Shown: in pieces, positions 44,655 through 51,967 of the stretch | Layout of the letters: each line of letters opens with the position of its first letter | Numbering within the stretch: the stretch's first letter is position 1 | Origin: CAZNPL01 sp964574815 | GTDB taxonomy: Bacteria > Planctomycetota > Phycisphaerae > UBA1845 | Assembly: GCA_964574815.1 (NCBI GenBank) | Contig: CAZNPL010000014.1 | Span: 1 to 64,000 of the forward strand | Direction: 5' to 3' | DNA length: 64,000 nt | The notes under the pieces: model-generated | The model's database searches: none | Seen by the model: only the letters and a program-made list of their open reading frames with translations | What the model was told of the DNA's origin: nothing | Translations under genes and position numbers: made by a program

Positions 44655-45089
44655 GTGCAGGACTTTCGTGATCTCAAGGTTTGGGAGAAGGCGCACGGGC
44701 TCACCCTTCAGGTTTATCGGGTGACACGCGAGTTTCCGCGTGTTGAGATATACGGGTTGACGAGTCAAATGCGCCGTGCCGCGGTCTCGATCGGTGCAAA
44801 CATCGCCGAAGGCTGTTGCCGTGATTCTGGTGCTGATTTCGCGAGGTTTCTCCAGATGGCGATGGGGTCGGCCGGCGAGGTGGAATACGAGCTCATCGTG
44901 GCGCACGATCTACGGATCATTCCGGACGACACCTATAGAGAAATGGTTCAGGCAGTCCGCGAGATCAAGAGGATGTTGACGGCTTTGATGGCAAGGGCAC
45001 GCGGCAAGGGAAAGGCCGTCGCGCAGGGACATCCAGAAACGAGCATTACGGGTTCGCCGTCCGGAGAGATTCTGAAGACTGACAACTGA
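44655..45089 (+). CDS. Four-helix-bundle protein (S23 ribosomal-IVP family)
   Basis: The 144-residue product starts with GTG at 44655 and carries the clear S23/four-helix-bundle signature: FRDLKVWEKAHGLTLQVYRVTREFP, YGLTSQMRRAAVSIGANIAEGCCR, FARFLQMAMGSAGEVEYELIVAHDL. This family was first found in intervening sequences of bacterial 23S rRNA, and relatives serve as Avd in diversity-generating retroelements. Here it is free-standing and no reverse transcriptase is nearby. It is bracketed by inverted ACTGACAACTGA repeats (44617-44640 and 45078-45101), and its stop codon lies inside the right repeat. This strongly suggests a small mobile unit or decayed element. The C-terminal 35 residues are poorly conserved and may be read-through into flanking DNA. 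Confidence 0.9.
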   Translation: MQDFRDLKVWEKAHGLTLQVYRVTREFPRVEIYGLTSQMRRAAVSIGANIAEGCCRDSGADFARFLQMAMGSAGEVEYELIVAHDLRIIPDDTYREMVQAVREIKRMLTALMARARGKGKAVAQGHPETSITGSPSGEILKTDN

Positions 45090-45101
45090 GAACTGAGAAC
45101 T
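45078..45101 (+). repeat. Copy C of the ACTGACAACTGA repeat
   Basis: This 24-bp element contains the stop codon of the S23 gene. With copy B it forms inverted ends around that gene (21 of 24 match), and with copy A a direct pair around the HD-S23 pair (23 of 24 match). Confidence 0.85.
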
Positions 45102-45126
45102 CAATCGTTCCAAGGCAGAAAAACCT

Positions 45127-46500
45127 ATGAGTACTCTAACGGAAACGCTGGCGCGCTGGGCCTGCGATCTTTCTTACTCCGACATCGATTCCGATTCGAT
45201 CGATGCGGCGAAGCGGTTTCTTTATGACACGCTCGGCTGCGGGCTTGGGGGGTATCAGGTTCATGATGTCCAGATCTTCCTGGAACATCTGCGCGAGATG
45301 GGTGGTCCCGGCGACTGCACCGTGATTGGGGCCGGAGACAAGATGAACCCCGTCAACGCGACGATGCTCAACGCGCTGATGATCCGGGCCATGGATTACA
45401 ACGACATCTACTGGAAGCAGGACCCCTCGCATCCGAGCGATCTGCTTTCGGCTCCCATGGCTCTGGCCGAGCGGGCGCATCTGTCCGGCAAGGATCTGAT
45501 CGTCGGGATTATCATCGCGTACGAGACGGCCATGCGGTTCTGCCATATTGCCGTGCCGGGGATTCGGGAGCGCGGCTGGCATCATGCGACGCTGATGGGT
45601 TACTGCGCTCCGATCGTTGCGGCGCGGATGCTGGGGCTGACCTGGGAGCAGACGCAGCATGCCATCGGGATCGCGAGCTGCCGGACGTTCACGCTGGGGT
45701 GTGCGGTGGCCGGCAAGCTGACGATGATGAAGAACACGGTCAGCCCGATGGCGACGCGGGCGGGGGTGGAGGCCGCCCTGCTGGCACAGAAGGGCTACAC
45801 GGGCCCCGAAGGCGTGATCGAGGGCAAGGAGGGGATGGAGCACTGCCTGGGCGAGGGTTGGGACTACTCGTGGTTTACCGAGACGCTGGGGCAGCGGCTG
45901 ATGATCAACGACTGCGGGATGAAGTCGTATCCGATCGAGGCGTTGATGCACTCGCCGGTGTCGGCCACGCTGCACATCACGACCGAGCACAAGCTCGAGG
46001 CCGAGGACATCGAGGAGGTTCGGATCGAGTCGATCGCCCGGGCGGCGGACATTCTGTCGGACCCGGCGAAGTACGATCCGCAGAGCAAGGAGTCGGCCGA
46101 CCACTCGCTGCCGTACTGCATCGCGGCCGCGTTGGCCGAAGGGCGCGTCACGCCGCTGGAGTTCAAGGAGGACAAACTCTGGGACGAGCGGCTGCGGGCG
46201 CAGATGCAAAAGGTGAAGGTGGTGGCCAACGACGAGTTTGAGAAGGCCTTCCCGGCCAAGCAGTGCGCCCGCGTGACGATCACGACGACGAAGGGCGAGC
46301 AGTTCACGCATCAGGTGGACGTTCCCAAGGGCGACCCGCGGGACCCGATGACGCTGGACGAGCTGGAGGTCAAGTTCGACGCGCTGGCCGAGCCGGTGAT
46401 GAGCGCAGACCGCCGGAAGGAGCTGAGAGATTGCGTGTTTGCCTTGGAATCGTTGGACGACGTTGAAGAGCTGCTGGCGTTGACCGTAGCAAACCTCTGA
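45127..46500 (+). CDS. MmgE/PrpD-family protein
   Basis: The 457-residue protein belongs to the MmgE/PrpD family: LARWACDLSYSDIDSDSIDAAKRFLYDTLGCGLGGY at the start, NALMIRAMDYND, HPSDLLSAPMALAE, WHHATLMGYCAPIVAARMLGL, KSYPIEALMHSPVSA and DHSLPYCIAAALAEG. Known members are 2-methylcitrate dehydratase (PrpD) and cis-aconitate decarboxylase (CadA/IRG1). The motifs do not decide between them. Next to a homoaconitase-like hydratase, a dehydrogenase and citrate lyase, a dehydration step on a methylcitrate- or citrate-like acid is the simplest reading. The gene starts 37 bp after the S23 gene in the same direction, with no strong ribosome site. Confidence 0.88.
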   Translation: MSTLTETLARWACDLSYSDIDSDSIDAAKRFLYDTLGCGLGGYQVHDVQIFLEHLREMGGPGDCTVIGAGDKMNPVNATMLNALMIRAMDYNDIYWKQDPSHPSDLLSAPMALAERAHLSGKDLIVGIIIAYETAMRFCHIAVPGIRERGWHHATLMGYCAPIVAARMLGLTWEQTQHAIGIASCRTFTLGCAVAGKLTMMKNTVSPMATRAGVEAALLAQKGYTGPEGVIEGKEGMEHCLGEGWDYSWFTETLGQRLMINDCGMKSYPIEALMHSPVSATLHITTEHKLEAEDIEEVRIESIARAADILSDPAKYDPQSKESADHSLPYCIAAALAEGRVTPLEFKEDKLWDERLRAQMQKVKVVANDEFEKAFPAKQCARVTITTTKGEQFTHQVDVPKGDPRDPMTLDELEVKFDALAEPVMSADRRKELRDCVFALESLDDVEELLALTVANL

Positions 46501-46515
46501 CATGGGGCGTTGATT

Positions 46516-47322
46516 ATGGGCACGTGGGGTCCAGGTATCTTTTCTGACGACTTTGCCTGTGACGTGCGCAACGACTTTCGCGAGTTGATTGGTGAGGGAC
46601 TGGATTCGGCGGCAGCAACAGTTCAGCTCGAGGAGCAATACAAGGACGTCATCGGCGATCCAGAAGACGATGAAAGGGATGTCTTTTGGATAGCACTCGC
46701 AGCCACGCAGACGCAGTGCGGTCGCCTTCAGGAGCGCGTGAGGACCAAAGCCCTAGTGGTGATCGACAGTGGCGCTGACCTGAGGCGATGGATGGAGGAG
46801 GAGGATCGCTCTCTCTTGCGACGACGTAAACGAGCGCTGGAGAAACTGCGTGTACGATTGCTGGGGCCCCAACGAGCCCCAACCAAGATTCGCAGGATTT
46901 ATCACGATCGCACTCAATGGAATCGCGGCGATGTTGTTGCGTATACGCTTCGTTCTGGGCGGCGCGTTTTGCTGCGCGTCGTTGACATTGACGAGCAGAA
47001 GAAGTCACGCACTGCAATCGTCGAACTTTGCGATTGGGTAGGGCACGAGTTGCCCGATCGCGCGGCGGTGGCCGAATTGCCGACACGTCGAAGCGCAAGC
47101 GACAAGTCCCACGCTGAGGAGGGCAGTTCGGCTGCGTTAGCTGAAGGTCATGCTGGGAGGTTTGCGATTTACGCGCTCAAGCCGCGCGATTTCCCGGAAA
47201 ATCGAGTGAAACTCATCTATAGCAGCGTTTGGCAACGCAACAAACCGTGGCGTCCCGCGTACTACTTCGGAGGCTGGGCTCGTCTCGACTCCTACCTCGA
47301 AAAGTACTTTGGATTAGTGTAG
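46516..47322 (+). CDS. DUF4259-like protein
   Basis: The 268-residue protein opens with MGTWGPGIFSDDFACDVRNDFRELI, the typical start of DUF4259 proteins (GxWGxGxFxxDxAxD). The ATG at 46516 is preferred over the TTG six bases before it because the family starts at this Met. The rest of DUF4259 is short; here about 170 extra residues include a basic helix (RSLLRRRKRALEKLRVRLL) and a stretch ending in YYFGGWARLDSYLEKYFGLV. DUF4259 proteins have no defined function and often occur in scattered accessory positions. It lies between the PrpD and CitD-CitE genes with almost no gaps, but there is nothing to suggest it works on citrate. Confidence 0.7.
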   Translation: MGTWGPGIFSDDFACDVRNDFRELIGEGLDSAAATVQLEEQYKDVIGDPEDDERDVFWIALAATQTQCGRLQERVRTKALVVIDSGADLRRWMEEEDRSLLRRRKRALEKLRVRLLGPQRAPTKIRRIYHDRTQWNRGDVVAYTLRSGRRVLLRVVDIDEQKKSRTAIVELCDWVGHELPDRAAVAELPTRRSASDKSHAEEGSSAALAEGHAGRFAIYALKPRDFPENRVKLIYSSVWQRNKPWRPAYYFGGWARLDSYLEKYFGLV

Positions 47323-47352
47323 CGGTGTTTTAGGCGTGCAGTACTGACGAGG

Positions 47353-48582
47353 ATGTTTCAAGAGATGGTACACGTGAGAGGTACAACGCACGGGTCGGAA
47401 TCCGGGCGGCGGGGCGAGGATGTTCGATCGGATTGCTGGGTGCGGTTGACGTTGGCCGACTCGGGCGGGGTGGCGATCGAGCTCAAGAGCAAGGTCGAGT
47501 CGATGTATGGCCGGGCCACGCGCGAGTTGGTTAGGCAGGTCATGACCGGGCTGGGTGTTCAGCACGCCAAGGTCGAGATGGAGGACTTCGGGGCGCTGCC
47601 GTTTGTGATTGCGGCCCGGGTTGAGGCGGCGGTGCGGCGGTTGGGGGACGATGTCGGCGACGGCTGGTGGCCCGAGCGGGCGCCGGGGACGAAGGGGCCT
47701 ACCGAGCGGGAGCGTTTTCGCCGGTCGCGGCTGTATTTGCCCGGCAACGAGCCGAAATTCATGATCAACGCCGGTGTGCACAAACCGGACGGCGTGATTC
47801 TCGATCTGGAGGACAGCGTGGCCCCGCCGGAGAAGGACGCGGCCCGCGTGCTGGTGCGGAACACACTGCGGACGATCGATTTCCGCGGCTCCGAACGTAT
47901 GGTCCGCATCAATCAGGGCGACCGCGGAATCGAGGACCTCGACTTCATCGTGCCGCATAACGTGCACGTGGTGTTGATTCCCAAGGTCGAGTCGCCCAGC
48001 CAGGTGCGGCGCGTGGACGAGCGGATCGCTGAGATTCTGAAAGCCCGCTCGATCGACCGGCCTGTGTATTTGATGCCGATTGTCGAGAGCGCCCTCGGCG
48101 CAATTCGATCGTTTTCGATCGCAGCGGCCAGCAAGAACATCGTGGCCTTGACGATCGGGCTGGAGGACTACACGGCGGACATCGGGGCCGAGCGCACCAA
48201 GGAGGGGCGGGAGAGTTTCTGGGCGCGATCGCAGGTGGTGATTGCGGCCCGCGCCGCCGGCGTGCAGCCGATCGACACGGTCTTTTCCGACGTATCGGAC
48301 ATGGAGGGGCTGCGCGAGTCAGTTCTGGAGGCCAAGGGGCTCGGGTTTGACGGCAAGGGCTGCATCCACCCGCGGCAGATCCAGGTGATCCACGAGGCCT
48401 TCGCCCCCAGCGACGTGGAGCTGGAGAAGGCCCAGCGAATCGTCGCCGCCTTCGAGGAGGCCGACGCCAAGGGGCTGGGCGTGGTATCGCTGGGCAGCAA
48501 GATGATCGACCCCCCGGTGGTGAAGCGCGCCCAGCGCGTCGTCCGGTTGGCGAAGGCGATGGGACGAAGCTGCGTGCAATGA
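47353..48582 (+). CDS. citE: Fused citrate lyase acyl-carrier (CitD) and beta subunit (CitE)
   Basis: The 409-residue protein has two parts. Residues about 20-95 match the CitD acyl carrier protein: VRSDCWVRLTL aligns with the prosthetic-group site (Ser26 as candidate attachment site), then ELKSKVESMYGRATRELVRQVMTG and FGALPFVIAARVEAAVRR. Residues 120-405 are CitE/HpcH-type: RSRLYLPGNEPKFMINAGVHKPDGVILDLEDSVAPPEKD, VHVVLIPKVESP, GLEDYTADIG, GFDGKGCIHPRQI. In other bacteria the two are separate genes of the citDEF complex, which cleaves citrate to acetate and oxaloacetate. No citG, citX or citC maturation gene is seen. CitE relatives also include citramalyl-CoA lyases, but the CitD part and nearby CitF favour a lyase complex. 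Several possible starts lie close together. Confidence 0.87.
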   Translation: MFQEMVHVRGTTHGSESGRRGEDVRSDCWVRLTLADSGGVAIELKSKVESMYGRATRELVRQVMTGLGVQHAKVEMEDFGALPFVIAARVEAAVRRLGDDVGDGWWPERAPGTKGPTERERFRRSRLYLPGNEPKFMINAGVHKPDGVILDLEDSVAPPEKDAARVLVRNTLRTIDFRGSERMVRINQGDRGIEDLDFIVPHNVHVVLIPKVESPSQVRRVDERIAEILKARSIDRPVYLMPIVESALGAIRSFSIAAASKNIVALTIGLEDYTADIGAERTKEGRESFWARSQVVIAARAAGVQPIDTVFSDVSDMEGLRESVLEAKGLGFDGKGCIHPRQIQVIHEAFAPSDVELEKAQRIVAAFEEADAKGLGVVSLGSKMIDPPVVKRAQRVVRLAKAMGRSCVQ

Positions 48583-48743
48583 AGATTGCACGCAGCTTGG
48601 AGCAGGTGAGCAGGTGAAAATGCGGCGACGATTCTGCACGGGGCTCGCCTGCGGTTTCCTGGTCACTTGTTCCACTGTTCAAACAACAGCCTGATTTGCC
48701 TAGTCGAGTAGGCCGCCGGGTTCGAAATTCGCGTCCAAACACC

Positions 48744-49991
48744 ATGCGGAACATTTTCGATCAGTACGAGCACCCTGAGAACCGGTTGACGCATGCGCTC
48801 GGCTGTGCCCTGCACGAGGACGCCCGCTTGCTTCGGGGGTTCGTTTTCCGTTGCACAGGGCAGCGATTTCGCGGGCGCGACGGTCTGCATATCGTCGAGC
48901 AGTATGTGCCGGGCGACGTCGCCGACTCCGATCTCGACGAGAGACGCGGTTTGCCCGACTTGTGGATTTACGCCGACTCGAGGTGGGCGCTGCTGATCGA
49001 GAGCAAGGTGGCGGCTCCGGTGCGAACCGACCAATTGCGACGGCACGTGCGGACGGCTCAGCGCGCAGGGTTCGACGCCCCGCACCTTCTGGTTATTTCA
49101 CCCACCCGCCCGGCTCGACTTTGGCCTGAAGCGCGGCATCTGACGTGGACCGAAGTCTACCGCTGGATGCGCGACCGGCGGGCGGATTCGAAGTGGGCGT
49201 ACCGTTTTGTCGATTACATCGAGATTGCCGAGGCAAAGATGTTCGCAGATGGATATCTTGGGGACAAGACGCTGACCGAGTTCGACGGGATTCCGTTCGA
49301 TGCCGAGCATCCGTACAACTATCGGGAGGCCAAGCGAGTCCTTCGGCTGTTGATGCAGGAATTGAGGAGAAATCAAAAACTCATCGATCTCGGCGTTGAG
49401 TCATCCGCCGAAGGCCGCCCGGCGATCACGGGAAGAGGCGGAGGCCTGGTCTGGGATTTCCTGCGTCTCAAGGCGGCGAGCGGCAGCACGAGTTTCACCT
49501 CCCACCCCCATCCAACCGTGGCCATCAAGGAAAAGCAGACATTGACCATCATCTCGGTGCCCAACGGAATCTCGCCACGCTTTCGTCGCAACTTGGTCGG
49601 CGCGGGTTTTGACGGTTTTCAAAGGTTGCTCCTGGATGTGGCGAAACGCATTGAGAGGAGCATTCTGGACATCGATGGCGCGTTCCCGTTTGTGGAGGTC
49701 ATACAGCGGCACTATCCTTCGCAACGCTCTAATCCCGTCGAAGACGCAGTGCTGGAGTTTGACCTTCGTACCGCAAGCCCAACCGGGAGTTCCCGCGTCA
49801 AGTTTCAAGAGCAATGGCTGAGGACGGCATTCGATGTCCTGTTGCATAAGAATTCAAATATTCAATTCGGAGTAGGTGCGGCGTTTCCGTACGGGAGCAA
49901 GCGGCTGCGAGAACGTGCAATCATCGACACGTTTGCTGACGTTTGGGTCGGGTGCAAGCCTTTGCTGGATAGGCTGCTGGGTGTGGGATAG
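48744..49991 (+). CDS. PD-(D/E)XK nuclease-like protein (PDDEXK_4 type)
   Basis: The start at 48744 (ATG) is chosen over the TTG at 48696 because the family begins at FDQYEHPENRLTHALGCAL. The 415-residue protein carries LPDLWIYADSRWALLIESKV, which fits the PD-x(n)-(D/E)xK active site (Pro71-Asp72 and Glu86-x-Lys88). An upstream helix (PENRLTHAL) and a Trp/Arg-rich middle (WTEVYRWMRDRRADSKW) complete the pattern of this uncharacterised family. It may cleave DNA; partners such as a methyltransferase or helicase are absent. No strong ribosome site was found. It sits between the CitD-CitE gene and CitF, breaking the citrate lyase genes apart, and may be an insertion. Some relatives occur in defence-related contexts. 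Confidence 0.72.
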   Translation: MRNIFDQYEHPENRLTHALGCALHEDARLLRGFVFRCTGQRFRGRDGLHIVEQYVPGDVADSDLDERRGLPDLWIYADSRWALLIESKVAAPVRTDQLRRHVRTAQRAGFDAPHLLVISPTRPARLWPEARHLTWTEVYRWMRDRRADSKWAYRFVDYIEIAEAKMFADGYLGDKTLTEFDGIPFDAEHPYNYREAKRVLRLLMQELRRNQKLIDLGVESSAEGRPAITGRGGGLVWDFLRLKAASGSTSFTSHPHPTVAIKEKQTLTIISVPNGISPRFRRNLVGAGFDGFQRLLLDVAKRIERSILDIDGAFPFVEVIQRHYPSQRSNPVEDAVLEFDLRTASPTGSSRVKFQEQWLRTAFDVLLHKNSNIQFGVGAAFPYGSKRLRERAIIDTFADVWVGCKPLLDRLLGVG

Positions 49992-50075
49992 GCTGTTGTG
50001 CTTGGCGGCGGCGAGAAAAGCCGCGGGCTGTTTCATGACGTGTAATCGACTGGGAACCGGCGGCGTTCGTCCATA

Positions 50076-50143
50076 CCGAGCCGCGACCGTGAGGGAGCGA
50101 TTTTGGAATGCCACGGTACCGCTTCCTTACGGGCGCGGCTCGG
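50076..50143. repeat. REP-like palindrome
   Basis: Two 24-bp arms, starting CCGAGCCGCGACCGTGAGGG on the left and ending CGCGGCTCGG on the right, form an imperfect inverted repeat (about three mismatches) with a 20-bp loop. The arm sequence is the reverse complement of the tandem unit at 51886-51961, so both belong to one dispersed family. Confidence 0.8.
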
Positions 50144-50237
50144 AATAACGCCGCCTCCGCAAACATTACGCATGGAGCCTTCATGCCTGACAGCGGCATG
50201 AAACCGTCTCCATAACGGAACTTTTGAGGACAATCGT

Positions 50238-51797
50238 GTGCCACAACAGCTAGTCGAAAATGCCGCGAAGCGGCTTGTGCCTAGAGAGATCAATGGGCAG
50301 GCGGGGACGCCGTTTCAGGGCGTGGGGAAGTTCCAGCCTTCCGGGTCGAAGGCGGCGCCGCCTTTGCGACGGTGTGCGGACTATCCGGATGACGGGAACA
50401 AGGTCGTGGCCGATCTGACCGCGGCGCTGAAGAACGCCGGGCTTCGTGACGGGATGACCGTCTCGACGCATCACCACTTTCGCAACGGCGACAAGGTCGG
50501 GAATGCCGTGTTTGCGGCGGCGGCCGCGCTGGGGGTGAAGGATCTGCGCTGGTTTCCGAGCGCGTCGTTTCCGTGTCACGCGCCGATCATCGACCACCTG
50601 GAAAGCGGCGTGGTGCACCACATCGAGGGGAGCATGAACGGCCCGCTGGGGGATTACTGTTCCACGGGAAAGATGCGCGGGATGGCCGTGCTGCGGTCGC
50701 ACGGCGGGCGGTGGCAGGCGATCCAGGACGGGGACGTGCACATTGACGTGGCCGTCATCGCGGCGCCGACGGCGGACCCATTCGGGAACTGCAACGGCGT
50801 CACCGGCCCGTCGGCGTGCGGGCTGCTGGGGTTCGCGCTGGCCGACTCGATCTACGCCGACCACGTGATCGTGGTGACCGACAATCTGATCCCGTTCCCG
50901 TGCATTCCGTGGCAGATTCAGGGCAACAACGTCGATCAGGTTGTGGTGATGGGCTCGATCGGCGACCCGTCGCAGATCGTGTCGGGCACGACGCAGCTCA
51001 CGAAGAGTCCGGACCGGCTGCTGATCGCCGAATATGCGGCGCAGTTTTGCCGCGACGCCGGCATTCTGAAAGAGGGGTTCAGCTTCCAGGCCGGCGCGGG
51101 CGGAACGTCGCTGGCCTTTGCTATCTTCTTGAAGCAGATGATGATCGAGGAAGGCATCAAGGCCCGTTTCGTACGCGGCGGCAGCAACAAGTACCTGGTC
51201 GAGATGCTCGAGGAAGGGCTGACCGATTACATTCTCGACGGGCAGACGTTCGATCTGGACGGCGTGCGCTCGATGCGCGAGAACCCGCATCACCAGGATA
51301 CAAGTCCCTTCACGAGCTACAACTACCACGGCAAGGGGAACTTCGCCTCGATGATCGACGCGGTGGTTCTGGGGGCCACCGAGGTGGACGTCGAGTTCAA
51401 CGCGAACGTGGTGACGCACTCGGACGGCCGGCTGCTGCACGGCATCGGGGGCTGGCAGAATTGTCTTTTCGGAAAGTGCGTGATTCTGCCGATCCCGTCG
51501 GTGCGCGACCGGATTCCGGTGCTGGTCGATCGGGTGACGACGTTGTGCGGACCGGGGGAACTGATCGACGTGATCGTGACCGAGCGCGGCATCGCGATCA
51601 ATCCTCGCCGGACCGATTTGATGGAGGCGGTGAAGGGATCGAAGCTGCCCATCCGGCCGATTGAGGATATCAAGGCGGAGGTCGAAGCATTGTGCGGCGG
51701 GGCGCCGGCGCCGCCGGAGCTGGGCGAGAAGATCGTGGCGGCCATCAAGTGGGTGGACGGCACGGTGATCGATTGTGTCCGGCAGGTGGGTGGCTGA
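50238..51797 (+). CDS. citF: Citrate lyase alpha subunit (citrate:acetyl-ACP transferase)
   Basis: The 519-residue protein matches CitF in length and pattern: VENAAKRLVPREINGQAGTPFQGVG, GMTVSTHHHFRNGD, GSMNGPLGDYCSTGKMRG, GNCNGVTGPSACG, IQGNNVDQVVVMGSIGDPSQIVSGTTQLTKSP and AGAGGTSLAFAIFLKQMM. CitF transfers the acetyl-ACP group to citrate; CitE then cleaves the citryl intermediate. The GTG at 50238 is used because GAGGA lies seven bases upstream. The gene is the last of the co-directional set and follows the nuclease-like gene after 246 bp that contain a REP-like palindrome. Together with the fused CitD-CitE it supplies a complete core lyase, while the maturation genes must lie elsewhere. Confidence 0.93.
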   Translation: MPQQLVENAAKRLVPREINGQAGTPFQGVGKFQPSGSKAAPPLRRCADYPDDGNKVVADLTAALKNAGLRDGMTVSTHHHFRNGDKVGNAVFAAAAALGVKDLRWFPSASFPCHAPIIDHLESGVVHHIEGSMNGPLGDYCSTGKMRGMAVLRSHGGRWQAIQDGDVHIDVAVIAAPTADPFGNCNGVTGPSACGLLGFALADSIYADHVIVVTDNLIPFPCIPWQIQGNNVDQVVVMGSIGDPSQIVSGTTQLTKSPDRLLIAEYAAQFCRDAGILKEGFSFQAGAGGTSLAFAIFLKQMMIEEGIKARFVRGGSNKYLVEMLEEGLTDYILDGQTFDLDGVRSMRENPHHQDTSPFTSYNYHGKGNFASMIDAVVLGATEVDVEFNANVVTHSDGRLLHGIGGWQNCLFGKCVILPIPSVRDRIPVLVDRVTTLCGPGELIDVIVTERGIAINPRRTDLMEAVKGSKLPIRPIEDIKAEVEALCGGAPAPPELGEKIVAAIKWVDGTVIDCVRQVGG

Positions 51798-51885
51798 CGG
51801 TCTTGCTCGGAGAGAGCACGGGCAAAGCAGGTCTTACGCGGTGGGAATGACCCCCTTGCCGATGGCACCCTTCGCGGTTCGACCG

Positions 51886-51961
51886 GCCCCCGCTCCCTCA
51901 TGGTCGCGGCTCGGAAAGGCGTAGCCCCCGCTCCCTCACGGTCGCGGCTCGGAAAGGCGAC
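51886..51961. repeat. Tandem pair of 38-bp REP-like units
   Basis: Two direct 38-bp units start with GCCCCCGCTCCCTCA and continue through a shared GGTCGCGGCTCGGAAAGGCG; only one mismatch is seen over the first 35 bases. They lie in the 170-bp gap between CitF and the convergent TPR lipoprotein and belong to the same family as the palindrome at 50076-50143. Confidence 0.8.
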
Positions 51962-51967
51962 GTCTCA

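Noticed and set aside
44655..45089. S23 gene as Avd of a diversity-generating retroelement.
   Set aside because: No reverse transcriptase or template/variable repeats nearby.
51886..51961. Two-unit repeat as a small CRISPR array.
   Set aside because: Units are directly adjacent with no spacers, and no cas genes are present.
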